NCBI GenBank assembly: GCA_964291635.2
Contig: OZ219907.1
Coordinates: 494,383-558,382, forward strand
Reading direction: 5' to 3'
Origin: JAPPHA01 sp964291635
GTDB taxonomy: Bacteria > Pseudomonadota > Alphaproteobacteria > Rhodobacterales > Rhodobacteraceae
DNA length: 64,000 nucleotides
The notes under the pieces are model-generated. The model was not told where the DNA came from and ran no database searches. It saw only the letters and a program-made list of their open reading frames with translations. This document shows, piece by piece, positions 44,661 through 53,450 of this stretch; positions within the stretch are counted from its first letter, which is position 1, and each line of letters opens with the position of its first letter. The position numbers and the translations under genes were made by a program.

Positions 44661-45383
44661 ATGACCGTATCACTTTATGAACGAGATGCCTATCTGAGAG
44701 AAGCGGACGCGACCTTGGTCGCGATCAATGATCGCGGTGGTGTCATCCTTGACCGGTCGTTGTTCTATCCGACCGGCGGCGGCCAGCCCGGGGACGCGGG
44801 CGAACTCGTCGTTGACGGCGAGACGATCAGAATCGCAACCACGGTCAAGGGCGATGGTGACGACATCGTTCTTGTTCCCGAATCGCCTGTCAAATTGCTG
44901 GCCGGAACTCCTGTCCTGCAGAGGATTGATTGGGGCACGAGGTTTGCCCATATGCGTGTTCACTCCGCATTGCACCTACTCTCGGTCGTTATCCCGTTGC
45001 CGGTCACGGGTGGCCAGATATCTGCCGAAAAAGGCCGCCTGGATTTCGACATGCCGACCGCGCCCGATGACAAGCAGGCAATTGAGGACTCGTTGAACGA
45101 TCTGGTGGAACGGGACCTTGAAATCACGGACGAATGGATTTCGGACGAAGAACTGGCGGCAAATCCCGGGCTCGTGAAAACGATGTCGGTCAAGCCGCCT
45201 AGCGGACGCGGCAAGGTTCGGTTGGTTCGAATAAGCAAGGGCGACGAACTCGTCGATCTTCAGCCGTGTGGCGGTACGCATGTGCGGACCACAGGAGAGA
45301 TTGGCAGGCTGCGGCTCGGAAAGGTCGAAAAAAAGAGCCGCCTCAATCGCCGCGTGAACATACATCCGCTGGAGATTGCATAG
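44661..45383 (+). CDS. Alanyl-tRNA editing protein AlaX
   Basis: A 240-residue free-standing editing domain that hydrolyses Ser- or Gly-tRNA(Ala). The zinc ligands are His101 and His105 in HSALHLL, and Cys and His in the C-terminal PCGGTHV. SLFYPTGGGQPGDAGEL is the usual glycine-rich motif. ATG 44661 has AGGGGAAAC upstream; a longer open frame from 44610 lacks it. Downstream of cysK, in the same operon. Confidence 0.93.
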   Translation: MTVSLYERDAYLREADATLVAINDRGGVILDRSLFYPTGGGQPGDAGELVVDGETIRIATTVKGDGDDIVLVPESPVKLLAGTPVLQRIDWGTRFAHMRVHSALHLLSVVIPLPVTGGQISAEKGRLDFDMPTAPDDKQAIEDSLNDLVERDLEITDEWISDEELAANPGLVKTMSVKPPSGRGKVRLVRISKGDELVDLQPCGGTHVRTTGEIGRLRLGKVEKKSRLNRRVNIHPLEIA

Positions 45384-45793
45384 AATCCAGGCGTGCGTGG
45401 CAACCGAAACCGGGGCCTGATCGCGACCCCGGTCGTTTGAGGATCTGGCCGTGACCGGGTTGGTTCAGTCTTTCGACCGCCACCTGCGTTCCAATTCCGA
45501 ATCCCCGTGCGTTACGGATTTCATCGCCAATTCCGCATTCAGGAGGGCTTGGCTTTCGTTTGACGCACTTGCCGAACGGGTGCCGTGCGTCATGGCGCGT
45601 TCGTGCGCACCGTTTTGTTTCCCGCGCATCGGAGACAGACGTTGATCGTGCTGAAGTCGGGAAAAGCCAGGAGAAGAAACGGGAGTTTGACGTCGGCCGT
45701 CATAGGACTGCAATTCCCGCCTCCTTGAATGAAGGACGAATTTCCACGGCTTTCGAGCCGGCGATCGTTTCCGAAGCCGGCAAGTTCAGTCGC
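45384..45793. other. Gap holding a terminator-like hairpin
   Basis: About 410 bases without a clear gene. ACCGGGG (45409-45415) and CCCCGGT (45427-45433) form a seven-pair stem followed by CGTTTG, just after alaX. A short frame at 45451-45645 (VTDFIANSAFRRAW) does not match anything I know. Confidence 0.4.
45409..45436 (+). terminator. Probable terminator of the cysK-alaX operon
   Basis: A GC-rich stem of seven pairs with an 11-base loop, 25 bases after the alaX stop. The T-run is short, so strength is uncertain. Confidence 0.4.
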
Positions 45794-46399
45794 CTAGTTT
45801 CCCGGAATGATCTCGAAATGCGCTTCGGTTGGTTGGCAGGATTCTCCGTTGACGGGGACCATGTCCTGGGGACAGGCCGACATGGCAACGATGCAGTCCA
45901 TCCCTGCACGCAGGACGACATGATCGCCCGGCCGGGACAGGGGGGGCTCGAATCTCAGGTCACCGGATTCGTCCCAGGGAATGTTCATGAAGAGATTCAG
46001 GGGTGAGGGCGTATGAGTCACGACAATTCCCAATTCGGCCATGGCCGATGCCAGGTTGTCAGAGCAATTGTCGTGAACCCCCTCGAATCCCAGCAGACGG
46101 TATCGCCATCGATCGCATGCAGCCATCATCGTGTCGTGTCGACCGGGCGACGTATCTTCGTCGAGCACCAGAATCTCGCGGCGCCTGTTGGTGATCAGGG
46201 CGTCGCCGACACGAAGCGTCATCCGCATATTGAACACCCGGGTTGCATCCATGGCCATGAATTCGGTCGAGTCGGCCGCGCTGAACGCCCAGGTGTCGAC
46301 CACCTGCTGACCGTGAGAATTGATAACGCGAATCCGTTGTCCCGCCTTGAGCAGGCATGCCGTGCCCGAACGGGCAGGGAGGACCCTGATCTTTCCCAT
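45794..46399 (-). CDS. DUF1989 (urea carboxylase-associated) protein
   Basis: A 201-residue protein with ACLLKAGQRIRVINSHGQQVVD, TWAFSAADSTEFMAMDATR, EDTSPGRHDTMMAACDRWRY and PWDESGDLRFEPPLSRPGD, all marks of the DUF1989 family, often found beside urea carboxylase or in amine degradation loci. Conserved Cys (NCSDNL, ACDRW, SACPQD) and His could bind metal. The ATG at 46399 has a strong AAAGGAGG seven bases before it. It shares strand and orientation with the PhyH and ATPase genes of the sugar locus. Confidence 0.85.
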   Translation of the reverse strand: MGKIRVLPARSGTACLLKAGQRIRVINSHGQQVVDTWAFSAADSTEFMAMDATRVFNMRMTLRVGDALITNRRREILVLDEDTSPGRHDTMMAACDRWRYRLLGFEGVHDNCSDNLASAMAELGIVVTHTPSPLNLFMNIPWDESGDLRFEPPLSRPGDHVVLRAGMDCIVAMSACPQDMVPVNGESCQPTEAHFEIIPGN

Positions 46400-46586
46400 G
46401 CGGAACGCCTCCTTTGACGGGCCAAGATTAACAATAGGCAACAGATCCGACAATTACCGGCCTGCGAGCAGTTCCATTCAGGCAAGGCTTTGGCGGCAGA
46501 TCGCCATCGATTGGCCTTTCTCCGGCGGGTTGCAGAACTCGGACGGCACGGGCGCGCGAAAACGGAGTTTCTTCGTGCGGCTCAGC

Positions 46587-47507
46587 CTACCGGGCCAGGT
46601 CCAATCGCTTTTCTGGGCACCGAAACGTTTCCTTGTCATGCCGAAGCCAGGTTCGGTCGATCTTTGTTGTCGGCACGTGGTTCACCCGAATCGCTTCGAA
46701 AGCGCGCCAATCCGTTACCTCCTCGTCCGGCCGGTCTTTGCTTCTGCCAAGGAAAGAGGCTTCGTTCGGGCCGAAATCGCCGGCCTCGGGCGAACTATAG
46801 CGAAGGTCCGCCGACCACCGGATCAGGCCCGATACATTGTCTGTCGACCTGTGCGGCGTGAGATTGGTCATCATCACGGCATCACCGACATCGGCCGGGA
46901 CCGGGACCGGATTGACGTCGGGCATGTGGTCGGGATGTACGCTGAGCCCGGGTGCCTTCAGGTCGGCCCAATAGTGGCGAATCACACCCTTTCGGTGACA
47001 CCCGGGAAGGACTTCCATGCATCCCGTTTCCACTGTCGCATTCATCAGGGGAACCCAAAATGTTGGGACAAGGTCATCGTCAGCGCAGGAATGGAAATAG
47101 GCCGAATCCTGGTGCCAGGGGATGACGCCCTCCGCCAGACCCGGCAGCTTTGGACGCAAACGGTAGATGCTGGAAACGAGGATCTCAGGCCCCAGCAATT
47201 GCTCTATGATGTCAAGGATCGCCGGGCACGTGAGCAAGTTGAATATTGCTGGTCCGGTATGGGTCCCATGCGCTACCGGGTCGAGGATTCTTGACGACTG
47301 GGCATGCAGAAGTGCGGTTCGATGGAGAAAACCCGCGTCTTCGTGCAGCTCGGTGATCTCTCCACGCTCCCGCAGCATCTTGGCTTGCCTGTCGATCGTC
47401 ACCTCGATTTCGTCTTGCAGCGCATAAACCGCCGCCCGTGGCACGACGTTTCGTGCGATGAGATAGCCATCACGATGAAATTGGTCGATTTGAACTCGGT
47501 CTAGCAT
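46587..47507 (-). CDS. Phytanoyl-CoA dioxygenase (PhyH)-family protein
   Basis: A 306-residue Fe(II)/2-oxoglutarate oxygenase of the PhyH family. Iron ligands are H132 and D134 in WHQDSAYFHS and the distal His in LTPHRSTDN; the 2-oxoglutarate Arg is likely in IRWSADLRY. PhyH-family members hydroxylate small or lipid substrates. ATG 47507 is preferred over 47573 because the preceding 22 codons are not conserved. 78 bases after the ATPase gene in the same direction. Confidence 0.87.
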   Translation of the reverse strand: MLDRVQIDQFHRDGYLIARNVVPRAAVYALQDEIEVTIDRQAKMLRERGEITELHEDAGFLHRTALLHAQSSRILDPVAHGTHTGPAIFNLLTCPAILDIIEQLLGPEILVSSIYRLRPKLPGLAEGVIPWHQDSAYFHSCADDDLVPTFWVPLMNATVETGCMEVLPGCHRKGVIRHYWADLKAPGLSVHPDHMPDVNPVPVPADVGDAVMMTNLTPHRSTDNVSGLIRWSADLRYSSPEAGDFGPNEASFLGRSKDRPDEEVTDWRAFEAIRVNHVPTTKIDRTWLRHDKETFRCPEKRLDLAR

Positions 47508-47585
47508 GGCTTTTCCCTTGCCTATTTCATTGCGCGACGGGGATTGGCGATTGCTTGGGGCTACCACCGCCACAGCATGCCCGGG

Positions 47586-48695
47586 CTATGAGGCCGGCTC
47601 TGAAAGATGCTCTCGCCTGAAGGCCTGTTCGTTGCTGTCGAAGAGGTGGAGTTTCGCGGTTGGTGCGGTCAAATTTACGCGGTTGCCAATTTTTGCCGGA
47701 ACGTTTCCGTCAAGTTTTGCCAGGACTGGCTCAAACAAACCGCAATCCACATAGATCATCGTGAATTCGCCCAACACCTCGACAATGTCGATATCACCTG
47801 AGACAATAGCGTTGGTTTCGTCGCCAATCTCAAAGTCCTCGGGTCGGATTCCGAGCGTACCGTTCGAACCCGCCGCGTCCGCTGAAACCGGTAGATTGAC
47901 ATATATCGGGATTCCGTCAGTGGGTGTGACCGTCGCCTTTGGCTCTGCGCTGTCAATCGAACATGGAATTAAATTCATGGCTGGCGAGCCGATGAAACGG
48001 GCCACGAACAGGTTTGTCGGATGGTCATAGAGGTCTATCGGCGTCCCGACCTGTTCGATCACGCCGTCGTTCAAGACGATGATGCGGTCTGCCAGAGTCA
48101 TCGCCTCGACCTGGTCGTGGGTGACATAGATCATCGTCGTATGGGACATGCTCTGATGCAGCTTGGCGATCTCGATTCTCGTTGCCACGCGCAATGCGGC
48201 GTCGAGATTGGACAATGGCTCATCGAACAGAAAAACCTTTGGATCGCGGACAATAGCCCGCCCGATGGCGACCCTTTGGCGTTGCCCACCGGAAAGTTGT
48301 TTCGGAAGCCGGTCGAGTAGTGGCGTCAATTGCAGAATGTCCGCGGCTTCGTGGACGCGCCGCTTGGTCTCCTCCTTGCTGGCCTTGGCGAGCCTCATCC
48401 CGAACGACATGTTTTCATAAACGTTCATATGGGGGTAAAGGGCGTATGACTGAAAAACCATTGCTATGCCGCGTTTTGACGGTGCTACATCCGTCACGAC
48501 TTCGCCGCCGATCTCCACTTCGCCTGCGGTAAGTTCCTCCAGTCCGGCAATCAGGCGTAAAAGTGTCGATTTGCCGCAACCTGACGGGCCGACAAACACA
48601 ACGAATTCTCCGGATTGGATTTTCAGGTCGACACCCTTGATGACGTCGACGTCGTCGAAGGCTTTCCAGATACCCGAAAGAACAACCTCGGTCAT
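47586..48695 (-). CDS. UgpC/MalK-type ABC sugar transporter ATPase
   Basis: A 369-residue ATPase: Walker A GPSGCGKSTLLRLIAGLE, Q-loop VFQSYALYPHMNVYENM, signature LSGGQRQRVAIGRAIV, Walker B VFLFDEPLSNLDAALR, H-loop VTHDQVEAMTLADR, then a TOBE/MalK regulatory domain (TLGIRPEDFEIGD). It serves the divergent permeases and binding protein at 49984-53338. Intact, unlike its relative at 24994-26037. ATG 48695 is preferred to 48737. Confidence 0.92.
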   Translation of the reverse strand: MTEVVLSGIWKAFDDVDVIKGVDLKIQSGEFVVFVGPSGCGKSTLLRLIAGLEELTAGEVEIGGEVVTDVAPSKRGIAMVFQSYALYPHMNVYENMSFGMRLAKASKEETKRRVHEAADILQLTPLLDRLPKQLSGGQRQRVAIGRAIVRDPKVFLFDEPLSNLDAALRVATRIEIAKLHQSMSHTTMIYVTHDQVEAMTLADRIIVLNDGVIEQVGTPIDLYDHPTNLFVARFIGSPAMNLIPCSIDSAEPKATVTPTDGIPIYVNLPVSADAAGSNGTLGIRPEDFEIGDETNAIVSGDIDIVEVLGEFTMIYVDCGLFEPVLAKLDGNVPAKIGNRVNLTAPTAKLHLFDSNEQAFRREHLSEPAS

Positions 48696-48793
48696 TTCAG
48701 ACCTCCCTGCATGGCCGGCTTGAGGCAAATGGATCAACGTCCATCCGCTTCGAAGCCGACCAATCGTCGCCCGTCGAGCGCCCGTGTCCCTGG

Positions 48794-49828
48794 TTACGAC
48801 AATTCATGCCCTTGCGTATTTTCTTTCATGATCAGTTCAACCGGCACCCGCGATTCTTTGAATGGCTCACCATTGTTCTGTGCCAGCAGTGTCTGGATCG
48901 CTAGCTGAGCGGTTCGCTTCAGGTCCTGGTGAATTACGGCCTTCATCGAGCCTTCCATAAGATACCGTCGGGTCGTGGCCGTCAGGTTATGACCGAACAG
49001 GTTGATTTCTTGCGATTGGCCATGCTCCTTGATTGCCTCAACGACGCCGTGATTACCGGCACCGACGCTGTAAATGCCGACGATGTCCGAGTATTCCTTG
49101 AGCATCTGGTCAACTTGTCGATAGTTGCCATCTGAATCGTCACCGCCTGATACCAGATCCAGCACTTCCAGTTCTGGAAATTCCGCGCGCAGGATACTTC
49201 GAAAGCCGATTTCCCTTAGCTCGTGGCTGCGATAGAGTTGACCGCCCCACAATACGGCGACCCGCCCCGGCTGACGAATGAGTTGACCCATCAGGAACCC
49301 GGCGGCGCGGCCGGCGGCGCGATTGTCCATACCAACGACAGGGACGTTCAATGATCCGTCAAGGCCCGACGATATACAGACGACAGGTACGCCTTCGTCG
49401 AAAATACGGGCAACTGCGTCTGACACGGCGGGGTGGTCGAGGGCAACGAAGGCAATCCCCGAAGCGCCGCGCGCGCGCATTCTATCAAGCTGTTTTGCCA
49501 AAGCGGACGGATTCATCTTCTCGACGAACGAACAGTTCACACCGACCCGATTCGCTTGGCCGAGCGCTTGTGAAGATCGCGCAAAAAACGACGTCCCCGC
49601 TTCGTTGTCCTTTGGAAGAAGAATTTCAAAAAGACGCTGGGGTGGCTGTCGTCGGTCGCGCGTGCGTCCCGGTTTACGTGCCATAACGATTTCCATAGCC
49701 TGGCGGACACGCCGCTCCATCGCTTCCGAAACGCCGTCCCGGTCGTTCAGGACCCGGTCGACCGTCGCCGTGCCAACCCCCGCCTCGCGTGCGACATCCG
49801 CTATCCGCACCGGCCGCCTACGCTTCAT
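48794..49828 (-). CDS. LacI-family regulator of the rhamnoside locus
   Basis: A 344-residue LacI/GalR repressor. The HTH reads VRIADVAREAGVGTATVDRVLN, with Asp in place of the usual Ser before RVLN. The hinge and a periplasmic-binding-protein-type sensor domain follow (GIAFVALDHPAVSDAVARIF, VPVVGMDNRAAGRAAGFLMG, GIYSVGAGNHGVVEAIKEHG). The ATG at 49828 has GGAG six bases upstream. It faces away from the transporter genes and is the likely local repressor of both divergent operons. Confidence 0.88.
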   Translation of the reverse strand: MKRRRPVRIADVAREAGVGTATVDRVLNDRDGVSEAMERRVRQAMEIVMARKPGRTRDRRQPPQRLFEILLPKDNEAGTSFFARSSQALGQANRVGVNCSFVEKMNPSALAKQLDRMRARGASGIAFVALDHPAVSDAVARIFDEGVPVVCISSGLDGSLNVPVVGMDNRAAGRAAGFLMGQLIRQPGRVAVLWGGQLYRSHELREIGFRSILRAEFPELEVLDLVSGGDDSDGNYRQVDQMLKEYSDIVGIYSVGAGNHGVVEAIKEHGQSQEINLFGHNLTATTRRYLMEGSMKAVIHQDLKRTAQLAIQTLLAQNNGEPFKESRVPVELIMKENTQGHELS

Positions 49829-49983
49829 TCGAGCTCCGTTCATTTCAATTGACCAAGTAACAGGTATGTATCCTGATTTTGAATGTGATGCATCAGGAAT
49901 TGCGGAAAATGATTTAAAACCGCATTGATGTAATTGCTGTTTGATGGCATAGTTGATGTGAAATCTGAATGGGAGGTTCAATC
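49829..49983. promoter_or_regulatory. LacI/ABC divergent operator region
   Basis: A 155-base gap between the LacI gene (minus) and the binding-protein gene (plus). It is AT-rich and holds TCCTGAT (49871-49877) inverted to ATCAGGA (49892-49898), and the ten-base palindrome TGATGCATCA (49886-49895). These are candidate operator sites. The GGGAGG at 49969-49975 is the ribosome site of the next gene. Confidence 0.5.
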
Positions 49984-51480
49984 ATGCTATATGAATTAGC
50001 AATCAAGAGTACATCGCTGCAACCTGAATCCAGGCATCCATTCTCAATGAAATGGGCAATGAAAGTCGCTGTCGGGGCTGTTGCCATTCTGGCTGCCATG
50101 ATGCCCGCAGAGGAAGTCAGGGCTCAGGATGACGAGGTACACCTGACGATCTGGCCTGGCCGATACACCCCAACCCGGGTGATGGCAACTGCCGGGGGCG
50201 GTACGAAATCGAGCGCAATTCAGGGAATCGACCCCATAATTGCGGCATATCAAGAGTTGCATCCCAATGTGACGATCGAAGTGATCGGGCAATCCATCAA
50301 TGCGGACACACGGCGCTGGATGGTTACGCAGCTGACGGGCGGGGTTGCGCCCGACATCATGTGGTATTTGGGAGATTGGGCAGTCGAGGATTTTCGCAAG
50401 AAATGGCTGGTCCCGATCAACGAGTATCTCGAGCGACCAAACCCTTACATTGAGGCGGGTCAACCCGGGTCGGAACGGTGGCGCGACCTGTTTTTCCCAC
50501 AGATCGAAGTCTGGAAAGCGCCCAATGGCGAATTGTATGTAGTTCTGGCCGATCAGATCCAGGTCGGCATCTACTATAACAAGGACCTGTTCGCGGAAGC
50601 GGGTGTGGACGGCGTACCCAGCAACTGGGAAGAGATGATGGTCGCCGCCGAGAAGATTCAGGCGACCGGTGCGTACGGCTTTGCCGCCACGGGCAACAAC
50701 CTGCATCAGCTGACTTGGGTTTCCGGCTGGCTGACCAATTTCTTCTACTATCCCGAGATCGGCAAACATGACAAAGACGGGGATGGCGTGCTGGACAAGG
50801 TCGAAATGGCGACAGCGGTCAAGGAAGGAACCTACTCTTACAACGACGAACGCAATCGCGCCCGGCTGATGGAGCTGAAACGTTTCTCCGACTATTGGCA
50901 GCCCGGTGCGCTTGGCACCGACATGGGCGCCGCCGTCCGGTTGTTTGTCACCGGTAGGGCCGGAATGCTGGTTGTCGGCACCTGGATGCTGCCAACCATC
51001 ACAGAGGACCCGAATCGAGATTTCGACTTCGGCATTTTCTATCTGCCGGTTGTCGATTCCGCGACATCGGACCTGATCCCTGACGGAGTTCCGCCAACGA
51101 ACAAGTCCGCAGGGTACGGCTCGTTCCAGTACGCAGTGACAAATACCGCAGTTGAAAGCGGAGAAGTCGAAGCGGCGATAGACTTCCTCATGTTCGCGAC
51201 CCAGCCCGATCAACTGAACCAGATGATCCTTGAAGGCGGAATCGCGCTGCCCGGTGTGCATGGCGCGCCGCACAATCCCGATCTGGAAGATTTCAAGGAA
51301 TCGGTGACACTGGCGCGGGCGCCCTATCAGGAAGATGACTCGATGTTCGATTCCGTTTTCGCCGAGAAGTTCCTTGTCGTCACGTCACCATATCTTTCGG
51401 GGGACCAGACCCTAGACGAAACTGTCGAGCGCCTTAACGCCGAAATGGACCAGGCTGCCGATCGCGTTCTCGGAAACTAG
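49984..51480 (+). CDS. ABC sugar-binding protein (family 1)
   Basis: A 498-residue extracytoplasmic binding protein: signal-like helix AVGAVAILAAMMPAEEVRA (about residues 27-47), then VHLTIWPGRYTP, YQELHPNVTIEVIGQSI, GVAPDIMWYLGDWAV and the closing SPYLSGDQTLDETVERLNAEM. Solute-binding family 1 serves oligosaccharides and glycosides. It starts the plus-strand operon with two permeases and a GH78 enzyme, so a rhamnoside or a rhamnose-containing glycan is the likely ligand. Confidence 0.9.
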   Translation: MLYELAIKSTSLQPESRHPFSMKWAMKVAVGAVAILAAMMPAEEVRAQDDEVHLTIWPGRYTPTRVMATAGGGTKSSAIQGIDPIIAAYQELHPNVTIEVIGQSINADTRRWMVTQLTGGVAPDIMWYLGDWAVEDFRKKWLVPINEYLERPNPYIEAGQPGSERWRDLFFPQIEVWKAPNGELYVVLADQIQVGIYYNKDLFAEAGVDGVPSNWEEMMVAAEKIQATGAYGFAATGNNLHQLTWVSGWLTNFFYYPEIGKHDKDGDGVLDKVEMATAVKEGTYSYNDERNRARLMELKRFSDYWQPGALGTDMGAAVRLFVTGRAGMLVVGTWMLPTITEDPNRDFDFGIFYLPVVDSATSDLIPDGVPPTNKSAGYGSFQYAVTNTAVESGEVEAAIDFLMFATQPDQLNQMILEGGIALPGVHGAPHNPDLEDFKESVTLARAPYQEDDSMFDSVFAEKFLVVTSPYLSGDQTLDETVERLNAEMDQAADRVLGN

Positions 51481-51504
51481 TCCGGACACGGCATAGTCTC
51501 TGCC

Positions 51505-52464
51505 TTGCAACATGAAGGTGACGCATTTGCGCGTCCTGTAAGTGCACGCCGCCGCCGGCGGCGTGCACTTAACAAATTTCCGATCTATTTGTGCCTGATT
51601 CCGGCGCTGATCTTTTTGGTTGTTTTCAGCTACTACCCTTTTTTTTCCGCGTTTTATCACAGCCTGTTCAAATGGGATGGCGTGAACTCGACATTTATCG
51701 GGTTCAAGAATTTTGTCGACCTGGTCAGTGACGAACGGCTTGGACCCTCGGCCAAGAACATCTTCATACTTACGAGTGCCGGCGTTTTCTTTGCTCTGAC
51801 ATTGCCGCTGATTGCGGCAGTATTCATTCATAATCTGAAGTCCCAAAGAATGAGCACAATCTATCGCTTTGTCTTCACGATGCCATTGGTCATTCCCTGG
51901 GTGGTTACTGTTCTGGTCTGGCAGTTTCTTTACGATCCGTTGGACGGGCCCATAAACCGGTTTCTGATCGCTGTGGGATATCCCGAGTACGTACGCGCCT
52001 GGCTGGCCGACCCTGATATTGCGATCTTTGCGATCGCGCTCATCGGAGGCGGCGGGACCGGTGTTGGTTTTCCTTTCGTGGCCGGTCTGAACCTCCTCGT
52101 CTACTTGTCAGGCCTGAACAACATTTCAAGCGAAGTCAAAGAGGCAGCCATCCTCGAAGGCGCCACGAGTTGGCAAATGTTTCGCAACATTGAATTGCCG
52201 CTCATTAGAACGCAGATCCGCATTAACCTGGTAATGACGATAATCACGCAGCTTCAGACGTTTCATACCATCATTCTTCTGACGCGTGGAGGACCCGGTT
52301 ATTCGACGATGGTGCCGGGAATGGCGATGTATCAGGATGCTTTCGAGTTCAGTCGAATGGGTTACGCATCGGCGATTGGCGTGGTCCTGTTCGTTATCAT
52401 GCTGGTCATCACGCTGATCGCCAACAATCGTCTGCGGACCTCCACGGACTTTGATCCGAATTGA
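51505..52464 (+). CDS. ABC sugar permease (MalF/UgpA type)
   Basis: A 319-residue permease with six helices, FSYYPFFSAFYHSLFKWDG, FVFTMPLVIPWVVTVLVWQ and the EAA loop VKEAAILEGATSWQMFRNIELP. The TTG at 51505 is the only start codon before the first helix in this frame. Its first 22 codons include an arginine run that is encoded by a 33-nt palindrome, so the start is uncertain. Confidence 0.85.
   Translation: MQHEGDAFARPVSARRRRRRALNKFPIYLCLIPALIFLVVFSYYPFFSAFYHSLFKWDGVNSTFIGFKNFVDLVSDERLGPSAKNIFILTSAGVFFALTLPLIAAVFIHNLKSQRMSTIYRFVFTMPLVIPWVVTVLVWQFLYDPLDGPINRFLIAVGYPEYVRAWLADPDIAIFAIALIGGGGTGVGFPFVAGLNLLVYLSGLNNISSEVKEAAILEGATSWQMFRNIELPLIRTQIRINLVMTIITQLQTFHTIILLTRGGPGYSTMVPGMAMYQDAFEFSRMGYASAIGVVLFVIMLVITLIANNRLRTSTDFDPN
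51539..51571. repeat. 33-nt near-perfect palindrome at the permease 5' end
   Basis: Two 16-base arms (TAAGTGCACGCCGCCG and its complement) around one central C. In RNA this makes a very stable hairpin 59 bases after the binding-protein stop. Such hairpins can protect the upstream binding-protein mRNA and lower downstream expression. Confidence 0.9.
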
Positions 52465-52468
52465 AGCC

Positions 52469-53338
52469 ATGTCGACTTTTATCAAACCCAAACCCAAATA
52501 CCGGCGACCCGAACTGATGGCAGTATTGAGGAAAGAGGATCGGGTAAAACACGCCTATCTGTTGGTCATGGCGCTCCTGACCTTTTTTCCTTTTTGGTTG
52601 TTGTTCGTCGTGTCCTTCAAGGACCTGCCGCAGTTTTACCACAACGTCTGGACGCTCGATTACCCGTTACATTTCGAAAATTACACATTGGCGTTCAGGG
52701 TTGTCGGAAAGTACATCATCAACAGCGCGATCGTGACAGCGGCGACGATAGTCGGCGTATTGTTCGTTTCCAGTCTCGCGGCCTTCGCCTTTGCCCGATA
52801 CAGCTTCCCAGCCAGCAATTTCCTGTTCATGCTGATCATCAGCCTTTTGATGGTTCCCTCAGTCCTGACGATGGTCCCGGCTTTCGTCCTGGTCAAGAAC
52901 CTCGGCATGCTGAACACCTTGTGGGGACTCATCCTGCCTGGCATCGCCGGCCTTCAGGTCTTTGCGATATACCTGTTGCGCAACTTCATGGCCGGATTGC
53001 CGGAAGAGCTGTTCGAGGCAGCAAGGATGGACGGCGCGGGAATCTGGCGAAGCTATTGGCACGTCGCGTTGCCGCTGTCACGCCCGGTCCTCAGCATCGT
53101 CGTCATAACGTCGCTCCTGAACACGTGGAACGACTTCATCTGGCCGCTGATCGTGATCAGTGACGATGACTTGCGAACAATTCCGATCGGGCTCGCATTC
53201 TTCCGAACGCAATATCAGACCGACTATGGACCGCTCATGGCCGGATATATCATTTCGCTTTTGCCGTTGCTGGTCGTGTTTCTGTTCATATCCAGAGAAT
53301 TCGTGAGAGGTCTGACCGCTGGAGCCATCAAGATGTGA
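52469..53338 (+). CDS. ABC sugar permease (MalG/UgpE type)
   Basis: A 289-residue permease with the N-terminal helix YLLVMALLTFFPFWLLFVVSF, VLTMVPAFVLVKNLGMLNTL and the EAA loop EELFEAARMDGAGIWRSYWH. ATG 52469 lies four bases after the previous stop, so the two permeases are translationally coupled. The pair forms the channel for the binding protein and the ATPase at 47586-48695. Confidence 0.92.
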   Translation: MSTFIKPKPKYRRPELMAVLRKEDRVKHAYLLVMALLTFFPFWLLFVVSFKDLPQFYHNVWTLDYPLHFENYTLAFRVVGKYIINSAIVTAATIVGVLFVSSLAAFAFARYSFPASNFLFMLIISLLMVPSVLTMVPAFVLVKNLGMLNTLWGLILPGIAGLQVFAIYLLRNFMAGLPEELFEAARMDGAGIWRSYWHVALPLSRPVLSIVVITSLLNTWNDFIWPLIVISDDDLRTIPIGLAFFRTQYQTDYGPLMAGYIISLLPLLVVFLFISREFVRGLTAGAIKM

Positions 53339-53450
53339 ATCGGTCCGATCCTGCCTGGGCAGGGGGCAGGGGGTAGGCGGAATAAAGGCGCGTCTAGTCG
53401 AGGCGATCTGATCGGCACCACACGAAAATTTACGAGAAGGACAATTGGGA

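Noticed and set aside
50044..51273. 409-codon minus-strand frame antisense to the sugar-binding protein
   Set aside because: Shadow frame; the plus-strand protein has a signal peptide and family features.
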